Assembly: GCF_000155735.2 (NCBI RefSeq) | Contig: NC_020908.1 | Coordinates: 1,059,001 to 1,123,000 of the forward strand | DNA: 64,000 nt | Reading direction: 5' to 3' | Source of the DNA: Octadecabacter arcticus 238 | GTDB lineage: Bacteria; Pseudomonadota; Alphaproteobacteria; Rhodobacterales; Rhodobacteraceae | Part shown: positions 8,483-17,386 of the stretch, one piece after another | Layout of the letters: each line of letters begins with the position of its first letter | How positions within the stretch are numbered: the first letter of the stretch is position 1 | Program-made: the position numbers and the translations under genes | Notes under the pieces: generated by a model | What the model was told of the DNA's origin: nothing | Seen by the model: only the letters and a program-made list of their open reading frames with translations | Database searches by the model: none

Positions 8483-8515
8483 CGGGTCACCCTAACAGGG
8501 TGGCCCGTTTTCGTT
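8483..8515 (+). terminator. Intrinsic terminator of rpmG
   Basis: An 11-bp stem (CGGGTCACCCT paired with AGGGTGGCCCG, one T-G wobble) with an AAC loop is followed by TTTTCGTTT. Confidence 0.85.
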
Positions 8516-8522
8516 TGTGCGA

Positions 8523-9105
8523 TTACGACAGCGAAAGTGGGGCAGGGCGCGACCAAAGCGTAAGCGAGCCAGACGTCGCCAGTGCTAAAATCCGGCCCGT
8601 CCAAGAAAATCCGTGCGCATGGATGTCATCCCCCGCAGTGCCCATCAAATAAAACGTCGCATCCTTGCCGTAGCCGTTCCATTTTGCTCGGCGAAACGAA
8701 TGGATGCGTTTGGCGGTTGCAGCAAACACTGTACGCTTGCGGGTGTGGCGATCTTTTCAACCGACCAACCATCGTCCGCAACGCCCCACCATACAGCCCA
8801 GCCATATCGAACCGTTCGTCTGCTGGATGATCCAGCCGTGTTCCTTTAAGCGCTGAGGTATTCAAGCCGTCAGCGTCGCGATTGGGGTACATGATTTCGC
8901 CCGTTGTGGCCTCCATGACGCTTTGTCCGTTGTGTGACGTCACGAGGAGGACGTCGCCGCTACGGCCGAACCCAAGCGCTGTCAGCCCACCGATGGCCCG
9001 CACGTTAACCTGTTGTCACGGTCTTGCGGATATGGCGGGTTCAGCCTGTGTCAATGCCTGCGCAACGGAGGTCAAAGACGGCGCTGCGCCAAAGAAAGAT
9101 TGCAT
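8523..9105 (-). pseudogene. Degraded gene of unknown function (nonsense plus frameshifts)
   Basis: Read leftward from ATG 9105, the translation starts MQSFFGAAPSLTSVAQALTQ, hits an in-frame TGA (9016-9018), then continues in the same frame as VRAIGGLTALGFGRSGDVLL and DHPADERFDMAGLYGGALRT. Near 8772 the sensible reading moves to another frame (WSVEKI), and near 8700 to a third (KWNGYGKDATFYLMGTAGDD) ending at 8523. The pieces read as one protein of about 190 residues, so at least one stop and two frameshifts have broken it. The family is not recognised. An IS630-type element starts 22 bp upstream of the start codon and may have helped silence it. Confidence 0.65.
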
Positions 9106-9127
9106 CAATTTCACAAAGTTCGCCTTA

Positions 9128-10295
9128 TATCAGTGGCCATAATATCTGACTCATTTTTTTGGTTTTAATTTTTGGCAAACTCTGAATCAATGACCTCCAT
9201 AGATTGGGAGGTGCTCATGGGTGGAGCCATAAAAATTACGCGCACGGATATGTCTGCGTAAGATTTGCGCCGTGCGGCAAAGCGAACCAAGGATGGGCGG
9301 GTTGTACGGCGACTACTGGCCATAGCGCTGGTGCTTGATGGGGTGGATCGTGAAACGGCTGCCCGCAGCAGTGGTATGGATCGACAAACACTTCGAGATT
9401 GGGCGCATCGCTTTAACGCAGAAGGCATTGAGGGGTTATCGGATCGGAATGGCAAGGGGGCAAAACCACGGTTGTCGCCCAAGCAACAGGCGCAATTTGT
9501 GGCTTGGGTGGAGGCCGGGCCCGACCCAGTAAAAGATGGCGTAGTACGATGGCGTTGTGTCGACTTGCAGGCTCGTGTTGAAGAGGAGTTCGACGTGAAA
9601 CTGCATGTGCGTACGATTGGGAAATATCTAACCAAGCATGGCTTTCGCCGCCTGTCTGTGCGTCCAGAGCATCCGAAAACTGATCGCGAAGCGCAGCAGA
9701 CTTTTAAAAAAACTTTACCAGCCTCGTAAACGATACTCTGCCAGAACATGCAAAGGGGAAGCCTCTTGAGGTATGGTTCCAAGATGAAGCCCGCGTTGGA
9801 CAACAGGGGACACTCACCCGTAAATGGGCCAAGCGTGGAACTCGCCCGCGCGCACCCCGTGATATACGCTTCAAATGGAGTTATATCTTTGGTGCCGCTT
9901 GTCCCGCACGTGGTACCGCCGCAGGTCTCGTCCTGCCCTACGTCAACGCCGAGGCTATGGGGCCGCATCTTGATGAGATCGCAAAAGCTGTCGCACCCGG
10001 CTCACATGCCTTGCTGATTGTTGATGGGGCGGGGTGGCATGGCGCAAAATGTTTGCAGGTGCCAGATAAAATTACTCTCGTTAAGCTGCCACCGTATTCA
10101 CCCGAACTGAACCCCATGGAAAACGTCTGGGCTTATCTGCGAGCCAATAAACTCGCAATCACAGTTTTCGACACCTATGACGAAATACTCGACAAATGTG
10201 CACAAGCTTGGAACTTCTTTGCGAACGACCCAGAGCGAATAAGTTCAATCACAGATCGAGAATGGGCAAGGGTCACTTAATTCGGCCATTGGTAT
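9128..10295 (+). mobile_element. IS630-type insertion sequence, copy 1 (1168 bp)
   Basis: The ends are defined by comparison with the copy at 51570-52737 and by imperfect terminal inverted repeats (left TATCAGTGGCCATAATATCT; right, complement, ATACCAATGGCCGAATTAAG). It is flanked by TA on both sides (9126-9127, 10296-10297), the TA target duplication expected of IS630/Tc1-type elements. The two copies are nearly identical, so transposition or duplication was recent. Confidence 0.88.
9217..10280 (+). pseudogene. IS630-type transposase, copy 1, with early stop
   Basis: Same gene as 51659-52722. The N-terminal helix-turn-helix (LLAIALVLDGVDRETAARSS) and the DDE catalytic part (WFQDEARVGQ, LLIVDGAGWHG, LNPMENVWAYLR) are both encoded, in two frames joined at an A7 run after GACTTTT. 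In this copy codon 15 is TAA (9259-9261) where the other copy has AAA, so full-length product cannot be made unless translation restarts downstream. Confidence 0.85.
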
Positions 10296-10374
10296 TATGC
10301 CCAAACCGCGGCGGCACAAATGGGAGCAGCCGCGCGTGCCATAGGTTAACAACTTGACGATGTTGGAGGATACG

Positions 10375-10869
10375 ATGTTTCAAATTCGCGCCACCACCAA
10401 GCGGGATATCGCCGCAGTAGATGCGCTTCTGGCGTGGGCTTATCCGCGCCTGCTGAAGGGGGACTACCCACCATCGACCATCGTGATGGCTGTGCCGTTG
10501 ATAAGTCGCGCACAGTCCGCGCTGCTGGCCTGTGGGACCTACTATGTGGTGGAGGAGGATGGCGTCGTGCTTGGAGCGGGCGGTTGGACTGTAGCGCCAC
10601 CAGGCACAGGCAGTATCACACGCGGTGTTGGCCATATTCGCCATGTTGTCACGGATGATCGTGCCACACGGCGTGGCGTGGCGCGCATATTGTTGACCCG
10701 TATTTGCGCTGACGCCGAAAGCATAGGCCTGCGCCGTCTTCACTGCCTTTCAACCCTGACTGCCGCGCCATTTTATGCGGCGATGGGCTTTGAGACGCTT
10801 GGACCCGTTAGCGTCCCTCTCGCGGCTGGAATCGATTTCCCCGTGATTGAAATGGAACGCCACCTTTAG
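10375..10869 (+). CDS. GNAT family N-acetyltransferase
   Basis: A 164-residue acetyltransferase of the GCN5-related fold. The order is an N-terminal FQIRATTKRDIAAVDALLAW, a central beta strand HIRHVVTDDRATRRGVAR that includes the acetyl-CoA pyrophosphate loop (RRGVAR in place of the usual RxxGxG/A), and the C-terminal strand PFYAAMGFETLG. The substrate is unknown. ATG 10375 is chosen over the in-frame ATG at 10354 because GGAGG sits just ahead of it. A bidirectional terminator separates it from the convergent BAX inhibitor-like gene. Confidence 0.82.
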   Translation: MFQIRATTKRDIAAVDALLAWAYPRLLKGDYPPSTIVMAVPLISRAQSALLACGTYYVVEEDGVVLGAGGWTVAPPGTGSITRGVGHIRHVVTDDRATRRGVARILLTRICADAESIGLRRLHCLSTLTAAPFYAAMGFETLGPVSVPLAAGIDFPVIEMERHL

Positions 10870-10910
10870 CTTTGCGTTTGCGCAGCACATTCGGGCCAAA
10901 CGAAAAAAAA

Positions 10911-10943
10911 GGGCCGCCCCTGAACTTAATCAAGGGCGGCCCT
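10911..10943 (-). terminator. Bidirectional intrinsic terminator
   Basis: The arms GGGCCGCCC and GGGCGGCCC enclose a 15-nt loop. On the complement strand the stem is followed by eight T residues, so it mainly ends the leftward BAX inhibitor-like gene. It can also end the rightward acetyltransferase transcript. Confidence 0.85.
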
Positions 10944-10964
10944 ACAAATTAAATCATCTAAATG

Positions 10965-11741
10965 TTATTCGCGGTTGCCCATAAGTTGCAGCAAGAACAT
11001 AAACATGTTGATGAAATTGATATACAAGCTCAACGAGCCCATGATCGCAGACTTATCCATCCATTCTTGATCGCCGTGCTCTGCGTGCGCGATGTAGTCG
11101 GTCTTGATCCGCTGTGTGTCGTAAGCTGTCAGACCCGCAAAAATCAGCAAGCCAATGATCGATACAGCCCAGCCGATGACGTCGGACTGCAACCAGATGT
11201 TGACGACAGACGCAACGATCAGGCCAATAACGCCCATGATCAAAAAGCCACCCCAGCCGGAAATGTCGCGCTTGGTGGTATATCCCCAAAGCGACAGACC
11301 GCCGAAAGCGATTGATGTGATCAAAAAGACCTGCGCGATAGATGCACCGGTAAACGCCACAAAGATCCAAGAGATCGACACGCCCATGGCTGTCGCAAAC
11401 ACATAAAAGAACGTCTGTGCAGCGGCGGCTGACATGCGGTTGATCATCGCGCTAAACACGAACACTAAAACCAGTGGCAAGAACATAACCACCCACTTGA
11501 GCGGGCTGAGATACAGCGTTGCGCCCAAATCAGTCAGGTATTGGTTCGAGCCAATTGCGTATTGTGTTGGCACGGCGGACACAGTCATCGTGCCAATCGC
11601 CCATGCCGCCAAGAACGTCATAAGCAGACCAAATGACATCAGCCCGTAGACCTTATTCATATGGGCGCGCAGTCCCTCATCGATTTCCGCCGTGTGAACG
11701 CCAACGGTGGCGCCCATTTGCGGGGTTCTGTAGTCAGCCAT
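10965..11741 (-). CDS. BAX inhibitor-1/YccA family membrane protein
   Basis: A 258-residue integral membrane protein of the BI-1 (TMBIM, YccA/YbhL) family, with about seven transmembrane helices starting at residue 33 (VYGLMSFGLLMTFLAAWAIG). Conserved family elements include the C-terminal segment TAYDTQRIKTDY with the characteristic aspartate. Homologues act as pH-sensitive calcium leak channels or modulate FtsH proteolysis; the role here is inferred. The start is ATG 11741 because GGAGGG lies 6 bp upstream of it; an ATG at 11747 abuts that site and is unlikely. Confidence 0.9.
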   Translation of the reverse strand: MADYRTPQMGATVGVHTAEIDEGLRAHMNKVYGLMSFGLLMTFLAAWAIGTMTVSAVPTQYAIGSNQYLTDLGATLYLSPLKWVVMFLPLVLVFVFSAMINRMSAAAAQTFFYVFATAMGVSISWIFVAFTGASIAQVFLITSIAFGGLSLWGYTTKRDISGWGGFLIMGVIGLIVASVVNIWLQSDVIGWAVSIIGLLIFAGLTAYDTQRIKTDYIAHAEHGDQEWMDKSAIMGSLSLYINFINMFMFLLQLMGNRE

Positions 11742-11921
11742 GTACATCCCTCCAGGGTATATAATTCAAACATTCAGGCCTCGGCTGCCCAAAACTGGCC
11801 GCTGAAACTCCCTTGGTGATGATATTGGCATGGTTTATCTGTATTTCAAGAGAAACCGCAGGCTAATCCACGCATTTGTATGCAAATTTGTTGTGCATGA
11901 TACGCTGACCGCTGTGACGGT

Positions 11922-12140
11922 TTATTGGCACAGACGCTTTGGGAGGTCCCAGAACGGGCGCGCGGCCTCAATCGTGGCGGCCTGCGGCGAAATTCCGAGG
12001 TCTTTGAGACGCGCATCATCAAGCTTTGCCAAGGCGCGGCGCTGGGTCCACACGGTGAAAGCCGTTGTGATGAATGGCAATCTTGCGGTGCCGCGGCTGC
12101 GTGAAATTTGGGCGTGTGCGGGGTTGAGGGTAAATGTCAT
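11922..12140 (-). CDS. DUF1127 small protein
   Basis: A 72-residue protein with the DUF1127 helix RRALAKLDDARLKDLGISPQ followed by AATIEAARPFWD, common in Rhodobacteraceae. Some DUF1127 proteins elsewhere act in RNA turnover or phosphate and stress responses. It is divergently transcribed from the LysR regulator, with a 114-bp shared promoter region, so regulation by that regulator is plausible. Confidence 0.85.
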   Translation of the reverse strand: MTFTLNPAHAQISRSRGTARLPFITTAFTVWTQRRALAKLDDARLKDLGISPQAATIEAARPFWDLPKRLCQ

Positions 12141-12254
12141 GTCCTGTCCTTTCGTGATGCAATGTCACTGTTTCATTCGATATGTTGATATATCCACGAT
12201 CTTGCGTCATAATGAAAATGAATGATTGATAGATGAAGCATCAGGATTAGTGAT

Positions 12255-13139
12255 ATGGCGAGAAATCTGGACATGACTGCGCTGCGCTCTTTTGTCATGG
12301 TCGCGGACGCGGGCGGTGTGACAAAGGCGGCGGGGCTGCTCAACCTGACGCAGTCGGCGGTGTCGATGCAGCTCAAACGGTTGGAAGAAAGCCTGAATTT
12401 AGCCCTGCTTGATCGATCTGCGCGCCAGATTTCGGTGACACCAGAGGGGGAACAATTGCTCAGTTATGCGCGGCGCATGTTAGCGCTGAACGATGAAGCG
12501 CTGCGGCGGTTGACGGCAGAAAACTACGAAGGCGAAATCAGCCTTGGCGTTCCGCACGACATCATTTATCCTTATATTCCGCCGGTTTTGCGCCGATTTG
12601 CTGCCGATTTCCCCCGTATGAAGATCAAGCTGGTGTCGTCGCCCACGAAAACCCTGCGCGAAATGTTCGGGCGCGGAGAGATTGATGCGATCGTGACGAC
12701 CGAATTGCACCCCGGTCCGGGGGGCGAATCACTGGTGACACTGCCGCTGGTTTGGGTCGGCGCCGTGGACGGCATCGCATGGCGCAATCGCCCGCTGCCC
12801 GTCGCGTTCTGTAAGAACTGTATCTTTCGTTCCGGTGTGTTGAAACGGTTGGATCAAGCCCAGTTCGATTGGCAGATGGTGGTGGAATCCGATCTTGATA
12901 ACGCGGTTGATGCGGTGGTGAGCGCGGATCTTGCGGTACACGCACTGATCAAAGGCGTGTACCCGCGCCAGACGGCTCCGGTGCCCCACGATGGCGCGCT
13001 GCCTGATCCCGGAAAAACCCAGATCGTGCTGTATATGCAGGCCAAAGATGACCCTGTTCAGGCCGCGCTGCATGACATGATCCGCCATTCTTACTTGTCG
13101 GAATGGGCCGGCGCGGACGTGGAACGACGCAGTGCCTGA
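12255..13139 (+). CDS. LysR family transcriptional regulator
   Basis: A 294-residue regulator with an N-terminal winged helix-turn-helix (about residues 4-62: LDMTALRSFVMVADAGGVTK, then QSAVSMQLKRLEESL) and a C-terminal periplasmic-binding-like effector domain (residues 90-290). It starts at ATG 12255. The divergent DUF1127 gene is the likely first target, since LysR proteins commonly control the neighbouring divergent gene. The effector is unknown. Confidence 0.93.
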   Translation: MARNLDMTALRSFVMVADAGGVTKAAGLLNLTQSAVSMQLKRLEESLNLALLDRSARQISVTPEGEQLLSYARRMLALNDEALRRLTAENYEGEISLGVPHDIIYPYIPPVLRRFAADFPRMKIKLVSSPTKTLREMFGRGEIDAIVTTELHPGPGGESLVTLPLVWVGAVDGIAWRNRPLPVAFCKNCIFRSGVLKRLDQAQFDWQMVVESDLDNAVDAVVSADLAVHALIKGVYPRQTAPVPHDGALPDPGKTQIVLYMQAKDDPVQAALHDMIRHSYLSEWAGADVERRSA

Positions 13140-13163
13140 GTAAGTGCTAGTCAAAGTCAGGGC

Positions 13164-14120
13164 TTAGGGCGCCACGACAACCTTACCGGGGCTTTTACGA
13201 CTTCGCAGCAGCTCGAGCGCATCTGCCGCCTTATCGAGTGGTACAACGTGGCTGACATGGGGCTTAAGGCGACCTTGTGCGTACCAGTCAAGCAATTCGC
13301 CCATGCTGTCAGTCAACGCTGTTGGATTGAATTTTAGATAGCCACCCCAGTAAAACCCGATGACCGTAATATTCTTGACCAGCAGGTGATTTGCGGGAAT
13401 TTGCGGGATGTCGCCGCTTGCAAAGCCGATGATCACGATCCGGCCTTCGCGGTTGGTTGCGCGGAGTGCGGCCTTAAAGGACGGACCGCCCACAGGGTCA
13501 TAAACCACATCGGCACCACCCAAGGCGCGCACTGCAGCTGTGATATCTTCGCTGGCGTCGATCACGTGATCCGCACCTGCGGCCTTGGCCACGGCCATTT
13601 TTGCCGCTCCTCGCGCGACACCAATAACAGTCGCGCCCATGGCTTTGCCGATTTCCACAGCCGTCAGGCCAACGCCACCTGCCGCCCCCATAACCAACAG
13701 CGTCTCCCCCGCCTGCAGCTTGGCGCGGCGGGTCAGGGCAAGATGGGACGTGCCGTATGCCACTTGAAACCCAGCGGCGATCTCGGACGTCATCGTGTCA
13801 GGGACTTCGCGGCACAGGGCGGCCGGAAAAACACCTTGATCGGCGAGCCCGCCTTGGCCGCCAAACACCGCGACCCGCGCACCAAGTGCAGGGGTCGTCA
13901 CACCAGCACCAAGCGCCAGAACCGTGCCGCAAACTTCCATTCCTAAGGTGAATGGTGGGGTGGGTGTGTCCTGATAGGTGCCATTTGCCATCAACAGGTC
14001 CGCAAAGTTAAGTCCGCAAGCTTGGATGCCCAGCAGGACCTCGCCTTCTGCGGGTGGCGTCGCTGGTGCGTCAATCAAGGCGGCTGGCGTGTCGAATGAG
14101 GTGACTTGGAAGGCGCGCAT
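13164..14120 (-). CDS. NADPH:quinone oxidoreductase family protein (zinc-independent MDR)
   Basis: A 318-residue medium-chain dehydrogenase/reductase. The N-terminal GroES-like domain includes GIQACGLNFADLLMANGTYQ, and the Rossmann fold carries the nucleotide-binding motif GAAGGVGLTAVEIGKAMGA (about residues 143-161). It lacks the structural zinc cysteine cluster of alcohol dehydrogenases, as in quinone oxidoreductases. It probably reduces quinones or enones with NADPH in the cytoplasm; the substrate is not deducible. It converges on the LysR gene with a 24-bp gap. Confidence 0.88.
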   Translation of the reverse strand: MRAFQVTSFDTPAALIDAPATPPAEGEVLLGIQACGLNFADLLMANGTYQDTPTPPFTLGMEVCGTVLALGAGVTTPALGARVAVFGGQGGLADQGVFPAALCREVPDTMTSEIAAGFQVAYGTSHLALTRRAKLQAGETLLVMGAAGGVGLTAVEIGKAMGATVIGVARGAAKMAVAKAAGADHVIDASEDITAAVRALGGADVVYDPVGGPSFKAALRATNREGRIVIIGFASGDIPQIPANHLLVKNITVIGFYWGGYLKFNPTALTDSMGELLDWYAQGRLKPHVSHVVPLDKAADALELLRSRKSPGKVVVAP

Positions 14121-14249
14121 GGGGAACTTTCTTAGAATTTTACCCGTTCAGAAACAAGTCGTTAGCGTTTTTCTGGCGGGTATCTATGGGGGAGTGTTAG
14201 CCGATAAATCCAACAGCATAGTCCGTTCTGAAAGGGCATGTAGAACGAA

Positions 14250-14282
14250 CCTATCCTAAAGGCGGCTCTACCTATCCTAAAG
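14250..14282. promoter_or_regulatory. Direct repeat, two copies of CCTATCCTAAAG
   Basis: Identical 12-bp repeats at 14250-14261 and 14271-14282 are spaced 21 bp apart, two helical turns. They lie in the 309-bp divergent region (14121-14429) between the quinone oxidoreductase and the XRE regulator, which holds no gene. This is a good candidate for an operator or activator site, perhaps for the XRE protein itself. Confidence 0.4.
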
Positions 14283-14429
14283 TATAAGGTTTTAGATACA
14301 GCTCTTGCGTGTTTCGAGTTGGATCGTTTTAAGGGAACCAGAGCGGTAAAAACTGCACCGGTAAATCAGAAAGTCGCGGCGCTGCCTATCACGCCAAGAC
14401 CCAGCTATAAAGCGCATAGAAAGTAAAGT

Positions 14430-14798
14430 ATGAAGCATCCAGTTGACGTTCATGTTGGAAAACGCATCCGCCACCGCCGTTGGGTCAGTGGCACAACACA
14501 GCAACATCTTGCTGATCAGGTTGGCATCAAGTTTCAGCAAATCCAAAAATATGAGACCGGCATGAACCGAGTCAGCGCGTCACGACTTTGGGACATTGCC
14601 CATGCATTGGGCGTTGAGGTTGCGTTCTTCTTTGAAGGTCTGGAAGGCAATCTTATTGGGAAAGACATTGGTGGTATGCCCAGCGATATCCTGACCGACA
14701 AAGAAGCCTTGGATTTGTTGCGGTCCTACTATGCAATTCCCGAAAATCAACGCCGTCGTCTGTTCGACCTTGCCCGTGTGCTGAGTGAAGCGGCGTAG
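14430..14798 (+). CDS. XRE family helix-turn-helix regulator
   Basis: A 122-residue protein with a Cro/CI-type helix-turn-helix at about residues 7-65 (VGKRIRHRRWVSGTTQQHLA, then KFQQIQKYETGMNRVSASRL). The short C-terminal region ends with LLRSYYAIPENQRRRLFDLA. This architecture is very common in alphaproteobacteria and often regulates stress or lifestyle genes. The target is not known; the direct repeats 150 bp upstream may be its own operator. Confidence 0.9.
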   Translation: MKHPVDVHVGKRIRHRRWVSGTTQQHLADQVGIKFQQIQKYETGMNRVSASRLWDIAHALGVEVAFFFEGLEGNLIGKDIGGMPSDILTDKEALDLLRSYYAIPENQRRRLFDLARVLSEAA

Positions 14799-14888
14799 CC
14801 CCGCCTGATTTAGCCAAGCCATTCCGCTTGACCTTTGGTCACCACCGCGGCTACCGCAGCAGGTAGAGTTTGGCCAAAGGCGCGTGTG

Positions 14889-15701
14889 ATGACCCTTTCG
14901 AAGATACCCCTGACGTCAGATGAACAGGCCGCGCTGCGGACTTGTGCCCATGTGATGGCTGACGCCGCACGTGATGTGATCCTGCCGCTGTTCCGGTCGG
15001 GTCTTGTGTCCGACAACAAGGACGTTGCTGGGTTTGACCCCGTCACAGAAGCTGATCGCGCCGCGGAGCAAGCCATGCGGGCAGTTTTGGCTGACCTGCG
15101 CCCGGCGGACGGAATTTTTGGCGAAGAATTCGGGATCAGTGACGGAACCAGCGGATTACAATGGGTGCTTGACCCGATTGACGGTACGCGCGGATTTATC
15201 AGTGGCACGCCGACGTGGGGTGTGCTGATTTCTGTGCGTGACGCACAGGGCCCACTCTATGGCATCATTGATCAACCTTACATCGGTGAGCGCTTTGAAG
15301 GCGGTTTTGGCTGTGCTGAAATGGTCGGCCCATTGGGACCGCGTGCCCTTGGAACCAAAACCACAACCGAATTGGCCAATGCGACGATCTTGACGACGTT
15401 TCCAGAGGTCGGCACTGCGCAAGATGGCGCTGGATTTCATGCTGTGGCGAAGCGCTGTAAGCTGACGCGATATGGCATGGACTGTTATGGCTATGCGTTG
15501 TTGGCCGCAGGTCAGGTTGATCTTGTCATCGAAGCAGGGCTGAGCGCGTATGATATTCAAGCGCCGATTGCTGTGATCAAGGCTGCAGGCGGACTTGTCA
15601 CTGACTGGCGCGGCTGCCCAGCCCACGAGGGTGGGCGGGCTTTGGCGGCAGCAAACGAAGCATTGCATGTACAGGCATTGGCGATTTTGGCAAAGTTTTA
15701 G
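14889..15701 (+). CDS. hisN: Histidinol-phosphatase, inositol monophosphatase family
   Basis: A 270-residue magnesium-dependent phosphatase of the IMPase superfamily. Metal ligands are in GEEFG, in LDPIDGTRGFISGTPTWG (DPIDGT motif) and in AYDIQAPIAVIKAAGG. In Rhodobacteraceae this subtype removes phosphate from histidinol phosphate, the penultimate step of histidine synthesis, so hisN is likely; other sugar phosphates remain possible. ATG 14889 (MTLSKIPLTSDEQ) fits family N-termini better than the in-frame start at 14835. A short hairpin (GGGGCTCTGCCCC) follows the gene. Confidence 0.82.
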   Translation: MTLSKIPLTSDEQAALRTCAHVMADAARDVILPLFRSGLVSDNKDVAGFDPVTEADRAAEQAMRAVLADLRPADGIFGEEFGISDGTSGLQWVLDPIDGTRGFISGTPTWGVLISVRDAQGPLYGIIDQPYIGERFEGGFGCAEMVGPLGPRALGTKTTTELANATILTTFPEVGTAQDGAGFHAVAKRCKLTRYGMDCYGYALLAAGQVDLVIEAGLSAYDIQAPIAVIKAAGGLVTDWRGCPAHEGGRALAAANEALHVQALAILAKF

Positions 15702-15730
15702 TCGAATTGGCTGCGCCAATCCGATCAAGT

Positions 15731-15780
15731 GGGGCTCTGCCCCGTCCTGCGGACTCCCCGGGATATTTATCAAGCAAAGA
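15731..15780. repeat. Intergenic repeat motif, copy 2, truncated at IS66
   Basis: The hairpin GGGGCTCTGCCCC is followed by ACTCCCCGGGATATTTATCA and AGCAAAG. This is the same arrangement as the copy at 27415-27470, read on the other strand. The IS66 left end begins 2 bp downstream, so the element inserted at the edge of this motif. Confidence 0.5.
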
Positions 15781-15781
15781 C

Positions 15782-17386
15782 GTAACTCCCAAGCACCCCA
15801 GCCGATAACGGGTTTTTGTCAGTTTTGATGTGAGTCTCCTTGGCCATTAGGCGCATGAATTTTCTGTTGTGGTCTGAATTTCGTGGCGCTGTGACGATTT
15901 CTCTGAATCATTGGTGGAATGGACCAAGTTACTGCTCTTGAACAACTCCTCGCCACGGCTCTGCGCAGGATCGCCGAGTTGGAAGCCGCGTTGGCGAGCA
16001 TGGCGCAAGAGAATGCGGATCTGCGGCGTCAGTTGGCCAAGAACAGCAGTAATAGCAGCAAGCCGCCTTCGAGTGATGGGTTGAAGAAGCCGGTACCGCG
16101 TAGCCTGCGTGGTAAGTCCGGTAAGAAAAGTGGTGGCCAAGTTGGCCACCGAGGCGACACCCTACGTCAGACAGCAACGCCTGACTTTGTGGAGCGACAT
16201 GAGGCTGAGGCCTGTGGCACCTGTCAGCATGGCTTGACGGCTGGGATGATCAAGGCGGTGGAGAGGCGTCAGGTTTATGACATACCGGTGCCGCGTCTGG
16301 AGGTCACAGAGCATCAGGCAGCGATTTATTGTTGTGGCCATTGCCGAGCCACGACGACAGCCACCTTTCCCGATGGCGTGAATGCACACGTGCAATACGG
16401 TAAGCGCATTCGGGCGGCGGCGGTCTACTGCAATGTTCAGCAGCTGATCCCCGAGGATCGGGTCTGCCAACTCCTGCGTGATTTGTTTGGTGCCACCAGC
16501 CTATGCGCGGCCAGCGTGACCAACTGGGTGAACGGCACAGCGCGTACCTTGGGTGGCGTCGTCGAACACATTCTGGCCCGGCTCAATGAAGGCGGCGTTC
16601 GGCATCTGGATGAGACCGGACTTCGTGTTGCTGGTAAGCTGCACTGGCTGCACTCAATCAGCGATCTCGCCTTCACGCATTATCGCATCAGCGCCAAGCG
16701 CGGTGCTGTTCCATCCTTCCTGACCGGCGGGACAATTGTTCATGACCACTGGAAGTCCTATTACGCCCATATGAGTGGGGTGGACGCGCACGCCCTGTGC
16801 GGGGCGCATCATTTACGGGAACTCAAGGCCATCGAAGAAATCGAAAAGGAGCCGTGGGCGTGCGCGATGAGCGTGCTGCTCAACAGCGCCAATCAGCTCA
16901 AGTGCGCGGCTCAGGGGCGAGGCGAGACCGAACTCCCCACGTCGGTTCACCACGGCATCCTCACCAAATACATGGCGATCCTCACCGAGGGCCTCGCCTT
17001 CCATGAGCGACAAGACCCACTGGCTAGACGCACTGGTGCGCGAGGCCGAAAAGCCAGGCGGCCAGGCCATAACCTTCTGGTCCGCTTGCGCGACTACCGT
17101 GATGACGTCCTAAGGTTCCTTACGGACTTCACAGTTCCCTTCACCAACAATCAGGCCGAACGGGACCTGCGCATGATGAAGTTGCGCATGAAAATCTCGG
17201 GAACTTTCCGCACCCTCGAGGGCGCGCAGGTCTTCGCTGACATCAGATCCGTCATCTCGACGGTCAGAAAACACGGGGGCAATATCCTCGAAACACTCAC
17301 CCTATCACCACAACAGATCATCGCTCGGCTCTAACGTCGCAAGGGCAACACAAAACCCGATATCCGATGGGGTCCTTGGGAGTTAC
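15782..17386 (+). mobile_element. IS66-family insertion sequence (about 1605 bp)
   Basis: Terminal inverted repeats begin GTAACTCCCAAG at both ends and match over about 35 positions with few differences; IS66 ends characteristically start GTAA. Only the large tnpC-type transposase is present, without tnpA and tnpB, as in the shorter IS66 subgroup. The 8-bp flanks (GCAAAGAC left, GATATGAC right) do not match, so no target duplication is seen. The right end cuts into a DUF2235 gene with no matching 5' part on the left, pointing to an adjacent deletion after insertion. Confidence 0.88.
15919..17334 (+). CDS. IS66 family transposase
   Basis: A 471-residue intact transposase. The order is an N-terminal coiled coil (about residues 5-40), a low-complexity linker (KNSSNSSKPPSSDG), a zinc-finger region with CGTC and CCGHC cysteines (about residues 93-140), then the DDE domain: RHLDETGLRV, IVHDHWKSYY and NNQAERDLRMMK supply the acidic triad. 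No internal stops are present, so it could be active. Confidence 0.93.
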   Translation: MDQVTALEQLLATALRRIAELEAALASMAQENADLRRQLAKNSSNSSKPPSSDGLKKPVPRSLRGKSGKKSGGQVGHRGDTLRQTATPDFVERHEAEACGTCQHGLTAGMIKAVERRQVYDIPVPRLEVTEHQAAIYCCGHCRATTTATFPDGVNAHVQYGKRIRAAAVYCNVQQLIPEDRVCQLLRDLFGATSLCAASVTNWVNGTARTLGGVVEHILARLNEGGVRHLDETGLRVAGKLHWLHSISDLAFTHYRISAKRGAVPSFLTGGTIVHDHWKSYYAHMSGVDAHALCGAHHLRELKAIEEIEKEPWACAMSVLLNSANQLKCAAQGRGETELPTSVHHGILTKYMAILTEGLAFHERQDPLARRTGARGRKARRPGHNLLVRLRDYRDDVLRFLTDFTVPFTNNQAERDLRMMKLRMKISGTFRTLEGAQVFADIRSVISTVRKHGGNILETLTLSPQQIIARL

